A stretch of 64,000 nt of DNA. It comes from Eudorina sp. 2006-703-Eu-15 (lineage: Eukaryota; Chlorophyta; Chlorophyceae; Chlamydomonadales; Volvocaceae). Both the position numbers and the translations under genes were made by a program. The stretch lies in contig BDSI01000062.1 in NCBI GenBank assembly GCA_003117195.1, forward strand, positions 537,726 to 601,725, in the 5' to 3' direction. The notes under the pieces are model-generated. The model saw only the letters and a program-made list of their open reading frames with translations. It had not been told where the DNA came from and made no database searches. Positions 35,446-49,500 of the stretch are shown here, piece after piece (the first letter of the stretch is position 1; each line of letters begins with the position of its first letter).

Positions 35446-36167
35446 CGATCAATCATCAAGCTCACTCCACCAAATAAAACCGAAACATCGATTCTTACTT
35501 GACGACGCGTACCGCCGGCGCACTCCTGCATCGCTCGACATCTGGACAACAGCAGGTCCCTGGCTAGCGCTAGCTAGCTAGCTTTGAACCTACCGCATAC
35601 ATGCACACGTTCGTTCCGGGCGGGGAGCTGCCGTTTCATCAGGTCGGTCATACATCACCTACCCAGTTTTTCAGACGTCCTAATCATCAAACGGCGGGTC
35701 AACATGGCCAAACACGCTCCCTCGCTCAAGTCACGTCTATCTGGTGCAAATCAAGGTCACGAGCGAGCATGCGTGCGTGATTTTCGTTCAACGATCGACA
35801 ACCTCCAACGAACGAACCCAACCGCGCGCCAACGGTATCAAAACGTTCATTATGAGACCATGTTATAACGTTGACCTACGACACAGCAGCCCTCGCTCCT
35901 TATCGTCCGTACTTATCGTCGGTGTACGTTAGCAGGAGCCTGCGGGAGGCACGCACGCATCCCCGAGGAAGCCAACTGCTGCTGAACAAAAGTGCCAACC
36001 AACCACGCTGTTGCTTATACGACACATACTGTACTGAGGCGCAGGGTGCTTGCGACCTCCGGCGGCAACGAATGCGTGGTAGAACGTATACGTACACACT
36101 TTTCACACATCTAGGGTATCCTGGTGGAAGCGGCTACATAGCTAGGCACAGCGGACCGCCGGCCCCC
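35446..36167 (+). repeat. Duplicated block, copy B (about 0.72 kb)
   Basis: Direct repeat of 33569-34339, separated from it by 1.1 kb of transposon debris. It ends near CACAGCGGACCGCCGGCCCC. Just after it, 36180-36440 is unassigned unique sequence. Confidence 0.8.
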
Positions 36168-36442
36168 GAAACCCACACTAGGATTTCGTTGCCAGGCGTA
36201 TGATTTGTGTTGTTGTCAATAGGCAGCAATGTTTTGCACTGCAAGCAGTGCAGGAGAACGGTCCGGAGCGTGCACGCTCGCTCGCGATTTCGTTCGTGCA
36301 CGCACTGGCCCGCCAGGGCCCGCCATGCATACATAATAAGCGAGCGAGACGTAGCGCTGCCAGATTGACAACTCTATCTGATCCTTGGCATTTGCCAACG
36401 CAGCAATGGGTTTTCTTGGAATGGGTGCCGCGGTTCACGGAA

Positions 36443-37330
36443 CTAACGGAGCGAGGATTCTAATGGGGGAAGGGCCTTCCGCGAAACAAGCCTTCGGCTT
36501 TCGACAGTGTCAAGCCGCTGCAGCTCTCGCTGCCGCTCCTGCTCCTGCAGCTCCTGCTCCCGCTGCAGCCGCTGCAGCTCCTGCTGCTCCCGCTGCTGGT
36601 AGAGAACCTGCCTCCATTCCTCCATGTCCCCTTGCCCCAACCGCCTCAGAGGCCCCTTTTGCTGAAGCTGCTCCTGCCACCGTTGCTCCTCCTGTAACCG
36701 CAGCTCCCGCCACCCCTTCCTTTCTCGTGTGTCCAGCAACAACCCCGCCGGTTTTGCTGGGCCCAGCTCTCGCTGCTCCGGCACCGTGTCTTGCCGCCGG
36801 CGCAATTCCTGCAGCCACTGCTCCTCCTCTTGTGTTCGATGCCCTTGCCCCTGTAGACCTTCCGGAGGCTGCCACGTGCCCAGAGGCCTGCGTGGCTCCA
36901 CCTCCTGGAATAATGAACGATTCTCCTGCCACAGGCGCTCCTCCTGCCGGCGGCGCTCCTCTTGCAACCGCTGCTCCTCCTGGCGCCGGCGCTCCTCCTG
37001 CAACCGCCGCTGCTCCTCCTGCAACCGCCGCTGCTCCTCCTGCCACCGACGGCGCTCCTCCTGCAACCGCTGCTCTTCCCGCCACAGGCGCTCCTCCTGC
37101 AACCGCTGCTCTTCCCGCCACAGGCGCTCCTCTTGCAACCGCTGTTCCTCCTGTCGCCGGCGCTCCTCCTGCAACCGCTGCTGCTCCTCCTGCTGCAACC
37201 CCTGCTGCTCCTTCTGTGTTCGCAGCTCCTGCCACGGCAGCACTGCGCGCTGTTGCCACAGCTGCCGTTGCGGATCCAGCAGTAATGGGCGTATCTGCAG
37301 CTCCTGCATGCGTGCAAAGGTGCGTTGCAT
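36443..37330 (-). CDS. Candidate Glu/Gln/Arg-rich coiled-coil protein (uncertain)
   Basis: The minus strand has an open frame of 295 codons made mostly of degenerate heptad-like units such as LQEERRRQEEQRLQEERLWR and REQQELQRLQREQELQE. It would be a long single coiled coil, trichohyalin-like in composition. The region is a degenerate tandem repeat with units of about 15-24 bp, so several other frames are also open: the plus strand gives an Ala/Pro-rich chain at 36385-37470. The Glu/Gln/Leu/Arg frame is the only one with a structural logic (charged heptads, no Pro in the core), which is why it is preferred. No neighbouring exon, promoter or poly(A) signal was identified. It could equally be a noncoding minisatellite or a piece of a larger spliced gene. 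Confidence 0.4.
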   Translation of the reverse strand: MQRTFARMQELQIRPLLLDPQRQLWQQRAVLPWQELRTQKEQQGLQQEEQQRLQEERRRQEEQRLQEERLWREEQRLQEERLWREEQRLQEERRRWQEEQRRLQEEQRRLQEERRRQEEQRLQEERRRQEERLWQENRSLFQEVEPRRPLGTWQPPEGLQGQGHRTQEEEQWLQELRRRQDTVPEQRELGPAKPAGLLLDTRERKGWRELRLQEEQRWQEQLQQKGPLRRLGQGDMEEWRQVLYQQREQQELQRLQREQELQEQERQRELQRLDTVESRRLVSRKALPPLESSLR

Positions 37331-40475
<3,145 letters not shown>

Positions 40476-40534
40476 CTGCCTTCCTAAATAACACACACTC
40501 TACGTACTCGCTCGCTAGACACTACTCTGATTTC

Positions 40535-43500
40535 TCACACGCACATAGATCGAGACACACTCACGTCCGAGCTCGGCATGGCCTTGGTTTCGATGGCCGC
40601 CTGCGGCGGTAGAGGCGGTAGAGGCGGCCGCACCGGAGACGCCTGCGGCTGTGCTGTCGCTGCAGCTTTTTGAGAGACCCACATGACCTTGCCGCCTTGC
40701 ATGTAACGCAGCAGGCCGCCCCACTCGCGGTTGGGGTCCACCTGATTGAGGAAGGCGTGGAACTCGCGCACCGATGCGCCCACCTACATACGTGCGCAAT
40801 CAATTCATAGACAGGAAACACAACGAATGAACACAGTTTGATTAACAAGACAATCAATCCAAAATGGAGTTGCATGTACAGAAGAGGTAGGTAGAGTAGG
40901 TAGAGTAAATGAGGGCGGGCGGGATCTGTCCGTTACAGCATCCGGCAGTATATATGTAGCACTTAGGGGCCGTGCCGGCCAACGCAAGCAATGACAAACA
41001 CATACATTTTATTAATGAGAGGGCTCTGCACATCCGTAAGCAAGGAACGACAGAGTTGCACATACAAGCAAAGAGTTGCACATACAAATAAAGAGTTGCA
41101 CACACATACATGCATACGCACACATACAGACATTACATGCCGTTTTACCGACCCACCTGTTGCGTCACGTTGTCGTAGGGCTCATCCAGGGCCAACTGCA
41201 CACAGCCAAAGCGCTCCACGCTGCTTTTGCTTGACAGCACGTTCAGGGTGCCCTTCACCATGTCCATGACCTCAGCGGGTACTTCTGGGGCGGGTGCGAC
41301 GGGCCATACCGCGTGCAACAACTTGGAGACGCCATCCACCACAGAAAGCACCTTGAAGCCAACCTACGTATGAATACCATCCAGCAGCACAGTTGGGGAT
41401 GCGCACAGTGAATATATAATAAGTGCTACAAGCCGTCTGTGTGCAATAATGGTGCGATCGAGTTGCGAGCGAGGACCGACGACGGCGGAACCGAGATCCG
41501 TTCGTGATCGTCACCACAGCAAACGAACGATTCCCGACCCTCAGACTCTCCCTTCAACCCTGGTGTAAAACGCAGTTTGACCAGCTCAACCCAGTAGTAT
41601 TTCTGTTTCTACTTGGAAGTAGGACCAGGTTCAAGTGGTTTAATAGCGCACTTTAATTGGTTCAAGGTTGTTCGAGGTGGTTCTAGATGGTTTTAGGTGG
41701 TTCAGGGGTGCCTGGCCATTCTGGTTCGTTCAGCCTGGTTCACCCGCCCCTGGTTCACCCCTGGTTCAGCCTGGTTCAACCGCCCCTGGTTCACCCCTGG
41801 TTCACCCGCCCCTGGTTCAACTAGTTCAACGAGGCCTGTCCTTTGCTGTGCCTTTGGTAGTGTTGCCCCCGCCGCCGCTGTGCGCCTCTGCTTGCGTCGG
41901 TGTCTGTCTGGGTGGGGTCATTCAATGGCCTGTAGTCAACAAAGTAGTAAACCTAATTACAGTAGTACGTAGTAATAGCAATACAAATAGTAACAGCTGT
42001 AATAATAGTAATAATAATACAATAATATTAATTAATTAATATTTATATTATTTATATTACTATTATTAAAGCTGTTACTAGAATTATTATCCTTATAATT
42101 ATAATAATCACCTGTGCTGTCTTAATAACCTTTCATTCCTGCTGATGGCAACATGCACAGCAGCCTACTAAACAATAAACACACGTATTCATGTATACCC
42201 TTTAATGCAAGGAAGTGATGTAAATATTCATGTCCTCCTCACCTGCATAGCCGGCAGCAGCTTCTTTACCGACTCCTTGGGACAGCGGATTTCGTAGCCT
42301 GGCTCCATGCGCTCCCCAGACAGCTCACATACCAGGTACAGCTTGACCGGGTAACGGCTGAGCCACTCCACCAGTATTTCCTTTGAGGGCATGCTCTCAT
42401 GCTACAGGATAGATGTATGTAGCGATAAGTGCCCAGCAACAAGTAAGGCGGCACACGTCAAGGTTTACGTTTGCACACGCGACGGCACCTTGATTGACAA
42501 GTAAAAATAACGAAGTGGAAGACGGCGGCTGTGTGAATATTTAGAAGGCTCCCCCCGTACGCACGTGTAGGTACGGCCAGCCTTTCATAACAATAAAGCT
42601 GCAATCACATGCAAGCTAGCAAGCGGCGCGGCAGCAATAATTTGCGAGCGAGGATCCAAATTAAATACTTTCATTTTTATTAAATAGATGCATGCGTGCA
42701 AAGCGTGCTTCTATGTTTTATTCATGTTATTAATTATGGAAGCGCCTGCTGTGAGAATAGCTACGTAGCGTGCGATCGATCGAGGAAGCCGCCGCCTATC
42801 TGCGCTGGTGACCTTGTGCACATTTAACGAGGTTGCTTTGATGAAACTCCTCAAGCGAGGGGGCGGCGGGAAACAAGACCCTTACAGCGACTGCTGGGAC
42901 ACCTGGTGGACTGGCGGGTCACCTTCCTTCTTCCCTGCTCCATGCAAGGTCATGGCCACATGGGTAGCCGGGGGAACCCGTACCTGCTGCCTGATCTGCC
43001 ACCTCCTCATATACGTCCTAGTATAGTATTATTGTTATTATTATATTACAATATTTTATAAAGAATGAAAATATTATTATCATGAATTATTATTATCAGT
43101 TCCTTTTTGATATATACGTATAGTTATGTAGAGGCAGTACACTTTCATCACAGGAATATGCGGATTCACAAACTACGCAAACACTCTGTGAACTGTTTAT
43201 TATTACTAGATGTTCAAGTTGTACGCAAGGCCGTACACATGGGTAGACCACACCATCAATACGCACGTACGCACCAGGAGCCAGTCCTTGATTCTCCTGA
43301 GAAATCCCGTAACCTTCTCCACCGTGCTTTGCGAGGATGCCGCTTCCCCGGCGGGTGCACCCGTGGGCAGAATGACGAAAGTACGCGGGCACTCATTGTC
43401 TTGAAGGCTCAGCTGCAGACGGTGACCTTCCTCGATCAGCCGTTGTACGTCATCAAGCCGGCAGGCGCCGAGTGCAGCGATGTCGGTGAGGTAGCGCGTG

Positions 43501-46500
43501 CGATCCTCAACTTTACGTACCACTGAACTGACCTCCAGCTGCATGTCGTTCAATTGCCGGTTGATCATGCCGACATGGTCGTATGTCTCAGCGACGCCAC
43601 CAGTGAAAAACGGATGCTGCAGCACATCTCGGGCGCCCATGCGTTTATTCGGATCCACCTGCGTCATCACCAGCGAAATGCAGGTATACATCGGCGGTGC
43701 CTGGTCATACTTTTAAGGACGGTCTTTGTAGAAGGCCCCCGCGGATGCTGGGCACCAGCTATCTGTAGTATTTGTACTCTGTAAGGCCTTCGTCCTTACA
43801 CTTATGATACGTCTGAACGCACCTCGCTCATTTGCACGTACATTCGCGGTACCTCGACAGTACCTCGCGCGTGCACGCTCGTGTCTATATTCAAAACACG
43901 CAGGCACAGATAGAATATATATATATATACAATATATATATAATATTGTATATACATATTGTATATTTTGTTATATATAATTGTTATATGTAAGGAATAT
44001 ATATATATATAACAATTATATACAATAAGTATATAATATAATAATAGCAATTATTATAATCTGCTATTACTATTGTTGTAATTATTAGACGTGTCGCTCG
44101 CGGGCGTCATGTACGTCATATACAACGCATGTTGATTGGCACGGTCGACTAGGCCAGTAGCTAGTGCAAGCTGATACTGAACGCTGGCGTAGCTAGCATG
44201 CGCATTATGGTAACTAAACAAACAATTATTAGCAAAAATAGATAACATGCATGGTGAGCACATACAATAACAAAGCACATCACTTTATATGTACACCCGA
44301 CCACGGCCAGCCACATGCTTGCCTGGAGCAACTTGCGAAGCATGCTGGCAGCATTTTTAAAGAGATAGAAGCTCGACGCCGCAACGATCGGATCAAGCAT
44401 CCTGTCCACCTTATTCTGGTCCAATTCGCGAATGGCGTGGAACTTGTCAAAGGCAGGCAAAGTGTCTGTCCCGAGGAGCGCAGCAATGAAGCTTTGACCC
44501 TGTTGTGTAAACACGCACGCGGCAGACCCTGTTAACGCACGTACTGCTGATCCTGAATGCGACGATTTATACAGAACTGCTTGCCAGCATTATTTGTACT
44601 CGTAATTCGTTCGATAGATAATAACTAGCTAGTACAGGGTAGCTCAGGGTAGATTTAGTAGCTTCATTCGTTATATAGGCAGGTACATACATACGCGCTA
44701 TACGCGCGGTAATGATATGAGTCACGATACATGTATGGCAACCTAGGCAATCTATCTTGTAAGTCCGTACAAATAAATGCACGAAAGCAAGCAATCGAAA
44801 CAGTTATAATCACGCAAAGTATATATGCATGCATGTGGTTCCAGTGATTACTCACTCTTAACTATCCCAACCGCATGCATCATACTTTAAGCAAACCCAC
44901 TTTGCACATACGTATGTACATACTCACATATACGTACATATATACGCGTACCCAAATACGTACGTACATACCGTCAAGATGTGATAGAAGGTAACACCCA
45001 GCGACCAGCAATCAACAGCAGGCGACATCTCAATTCTTCTCTGGCCCTCGCAGATTTGATCAGCGATGTCCGGAGGGCAGACATCAGGTGTGATGCCCTG
45101 ATCGCGGTATGGGGCGACAATGCAGACGCACCGGTGCACGCCGGCACATACACACAGCGTGATTATTGGTCATTAGTCTTGCTTAACGAACATACACCGT
45201 TGATCCCTTTTGGGGTCCGCTGTAACGTTCATTCGTTCATTGGCTGCTGGTGTAGGAAGACCTATCAATATATACTACGTAATAATATTTATTATAATAA
45301 TATTAATACTAATATTTGGCTGCTGGTGTAGGAAGACCTATCAATACTACGTACCAGCACTGCTATCTTACTTCGTTCCTATTTAGCTAGACGAGTAAAT
45401 ATAAGTAGATAGGATAGATACTGTAATCGGTACAAGCAAGCAAGGTGACCCTGATGAGTCCGACAGGGCGGTTTTTCAAGGCGTGCGTCCCAACGGGCCC
45501 ATCCAGATTCAATTCTGCGGGCTTGCTTCATTCATTCGGCGATGTTCGACAGCTAATAACCGAGTCATTTTATGAAACAGCATTTAGGGATTTATCTGCT
45601 GGAACCCTCAGCCGTTAGCTGCCCAAGTTTGTGTACCTGGCATAGCTCGCCAACTTTGCAGCAGCGGTCAAAGTCTATGACCTTGTAGGTTGTCTCCAGA
45701 TCGTCATCAAACTCCATAATGTTTTCTGGCTTCAAGTCGCTGTGCACCCAACCATTCTCGTGCATGTATTGTGCCGCTTCCAGAATTTGGGTGATTACTG
45801 GGATGGCCTTCTGTACGGCATGCATGTCTGGGCGACGGCGGCCACCGTAGGTGGACAGGCGTTGCTGCATAGCATGCATGAATACATACGTACACGGCGG
45901 GATTATTATGTTTCGTCAGACGTCGCCATCCAATCACATATATATATGTGTGTATATATATATGTACACTATGTACACATGTATACAGCAAGCATGCACG
46001 CACGACGCAACCACAATCGCAATAACTGCTGCATGCCATTGTTAAACCACACTCAGAATTATTACGTACTCCATCCATACATCCCGTCACCCCAACTGAC
46101 CTGAAGGGTCTGTAACCCGCGTTCCAGCGCCACAGCATAGGGCCGCTCGGGATGCACGTCACCGTCATCATTAAAGACGCATGCCCTCCAGTCTTCGGGA
46201 TATGCGAACGTGTTAAGGTATTTCTGACCTTTCCGTGAACACCCAATGTCTCGCAGGAGCTGCATGCCGGACATACAGGCGGTAAAAATGAGTTAGTTAA
46301 TTGTCAGCCGTACACGTGCGTGGCTAGCGTGGCATCAGATGCCCCTACTTGGAACATAATAACAGTCCCTAGTCACGGACGGAACCAACCGTGATAATCG
46401 ATAGACGCAGGGTTGACCGGTCTGTTTGTGGGATAAATAAAAAACACGTATAGTGACAATGATGTGATACAAGTAAAATAATACTATTATTATATTGATA

Positions 46501-49500
46501 TTAATAAAATATTAAAAATTGATATTGATAATAATGGTAATAATATAATATAAATAATATTAATATCTGCTAACAATACGCTCAGGATAGCTTAAATGGG
46601 CAGCAGGCAGGGGTGATGAGGAGTACGTACGGGGATGCTGGGGGGTCTACTGAACACGCGAGCTGCTGGCTAGGCTAAGAATCCCAGCATCGCTGTAACA
46701 CCGGGCTCGCGGACTAAGTAATTATGGACGCGAGACCGCCGTTGTTACAATGGGTCGCAAAGCTCTTGGGACAATATAATAATTATAAATATAATGAATG
46801 CCATAATGGAAGGCATTGGGCGGAGGTTTAGTTTCGGCCTTGTCACGAAAGCTAGGCGTTCGTAATCCAAATTACGAACCGCTCGTGACATGATGACTTC
46901 TGGAACCTACCTCGGGCCCCAAACCCAAGTGACTTCTGCTGACGGATCTGATGGGATCTCTGGTGATAATGCTTCATGGTTAATCACGCCCGTGGGGTGT
47001 CACACGGGAAGGTTGTGAATCTCAAGGATGCACAAGATGCCGATACGGTACGGCACTGGGTGATGCGAGGCCCCAGGTGCATAAAGGCTCGCACAGGTAG
47101 GGCATGAGCCATCACTAGACACCTAGTGGTTGTGGGTCGTTCCCACACTACGCCATTTACATCCGTGTTTACTAGCAGTAGGTCACCCTACGATCCTACG
47201 CTTCCGCTCACACCGACTCAGGTGTTACAACTGGTATCCTACGACCAGGCTAGGGTACCTATTTTGCGACATTTTTTTTCTTATTAAGAAATAAGAAATG
47301 ACCAAGTCTATTCAGAAGGCTTCCCTGCCGGCCAAGGTGGCCGAGGATCGTGCGGCCGTCGCCGCCGATGCCGAGCGCGAGGGCGCAAATGTGGACAAGG
47401 GTGGCGAGGCACCCCGCAAGGAAGACCCTATGGTGGGTCGGAAAGGAAAGGATCCGTCCAAAAAGAGGCCGAAGGCGGCGCAGGCTCCTACCTTGCAGGA
47501 ATTGTATTGCAAGGCGGCTGCGAAGCCGACGATTGGCAAGAAGCCGCAGGGGCCTAGGACGGGCAATAAGAAGGTTGCACATAAAATTGTTTTTGATGAA
47601 AATGGGGATCCGGTGCGCGCGGGCGCTACGTCGGGCAAGAAGCGAGTTCGCGATCCGTCGCCTAGCGTTTCAGATAGTGACGCGTCGGACACTGAGTCCG
47701 TCTCTGACTCCTCGCATTCCGGTGACCGTGCCCGTGCACCGCAGACGGCCTCGGACCTCGCCAAGGAAGTCGAGAAGGCTTCCATCAGTGACTCGGAGGC
47801 CGAGGCCCCCAAGACTCGGTCGCCTTCACGTGGTGCGGCTGCCAAGAAGGCCGCTGCGGCCGACCAGGTCGACCCCCAGCGGTTCTCGAACCTGGAGGCC
47901 TCGGTGGAGGCTCTGAAGGACACCGTGAAGGGCTTGGTGGAAATCATCAAGCGGGGCCGCAGTCCCTCTCGCTCCCGTTCGTGCTCCCGTTCCAGGTCGC
48001 GCGAGTCGGGGCAGGCCACGTCATCTTCGGACTCTGGGAAGTCCAAGTCGCGCAGGAGGCGCGAGGCGAAGCGCGCCCGCAAGCAGGCGCAGGCAGCCAA
48101 GGATGCGGCGGACAACGCGGTCATGGACAAGGCCATCGCGGAGAAAACCGCCGCTGCTGCTGCAGCTGCGGGCGGGGCGGCGGCCGCAGGGGCCGCTGCC
48201 GTGGCGGTGGCGAACGGTGCTGCCGCTGCAGGCGGCGGGGCGGCGGCCGCCGACGCTTCCCCGGGCGTTGCTTCGGCGCCGCCGGGCGCCAACTACGCCC
48301 AGGCGGCCATGGCGGGCCTGTCTACGCGGGAGCCGAGGACCCTGGAGCAGAGCGCCCAGGAGGCCTTCACCATGCTGGGCAACGAGATGCCCTACTCCGT
48401 CCTTTTGTTGGCGGCGGAGGAGCACGTTTCGTACCGCCTCGGCCGGCTGCTGGACAGCAGGGAGAAAGCCCACCTTGCCGCGCTTTTGCTGAGGTGGCAA
48501 GACGGGCGCTCGGCCGGGGCCGGGCCCAGCAACGCAGGTGGGCCACCAACTCCTCCACCACCGCCGGGGTTCGTGTCGCAGCAGGGTCCCGAGGTGAGCA
48601 ATCACCGTCGCTTGCCCAACCCCGTTAAGTTCAATGGAAAGACGGATAGTCACATTTCGTGCACGCAGACCTGGTTGGACAGCTTGGTGCAGTACATGCA
48701 AGCTAGCGGCTTGCAGCCCACTGAGCACTTTGTCTTTTGGTTTACGGGTCGCGCACAGGAATGGGGGCAAGCACTGCTCAAGTCGTATGCGGATAAGGGG
48801 GACCGATTGACGTTGCCTGCCTTGCGTTCTGCATTCCTTTTGCAATATGGGGATGTGCGCCGTCATACGGAGCAGGAAGTGCGAGACCGTCTGTTTGCGC
48901 ACGAGCACTTTATGAAATCAGGGGAACGCGTGCAAGAGTACACTCAGCGGTTCCGTGATATCATTCGCGATGCACGGGACATGTCTCAGGGAGAGATGAT
49001 AGGCTGGTTCTTGCACGGTTTACCTGTGGCATTCCGCAAAGCATGTGGGACGGATGCCAACGGCAAAGATTGGAAGGAGTTGGATAAGTTGATTGAGTTC
49101 GCTACCGGACAGGAAACCCGGTATCGTGTCGCCGCGATTAAGGCTGCTGCGGCTAACCTCAACTTTGCTTCCATCCCCCGTTCCAAAACCCTGAAGGAGC
49201 GCCACGTCGCTAAGAAGCCGCGACGTCCGATCGAGTGCTTCCAGTGCGGCCACATGGTGCTGGATTTGAACGAGCATCGGTCCTCTGGGCAGTGCGACGA
49301 GATCAGGCGGATTGCGGGGCCGCCGGTTCAGCGTGGAAATCATAACGAATATAACAAGAACCGGGGCCGTGGGAACGGGCGTGGCGGCCGTGGTGGCCGG
49401 GGAGGAAAAGGGGGCCGTGGTGGTCGCGGTGGAGGTGAAGACCCTATGCAGGAATAGGAGGTTGGCAAGCGTGAGGAGGGTGTAAGTCAGGGGCAGGATG

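Noticed and set aside
48021..48908. Antisense frame over chromovirus gag
   Set aside because: It is a shadow of gag in an element with clear coding direction.
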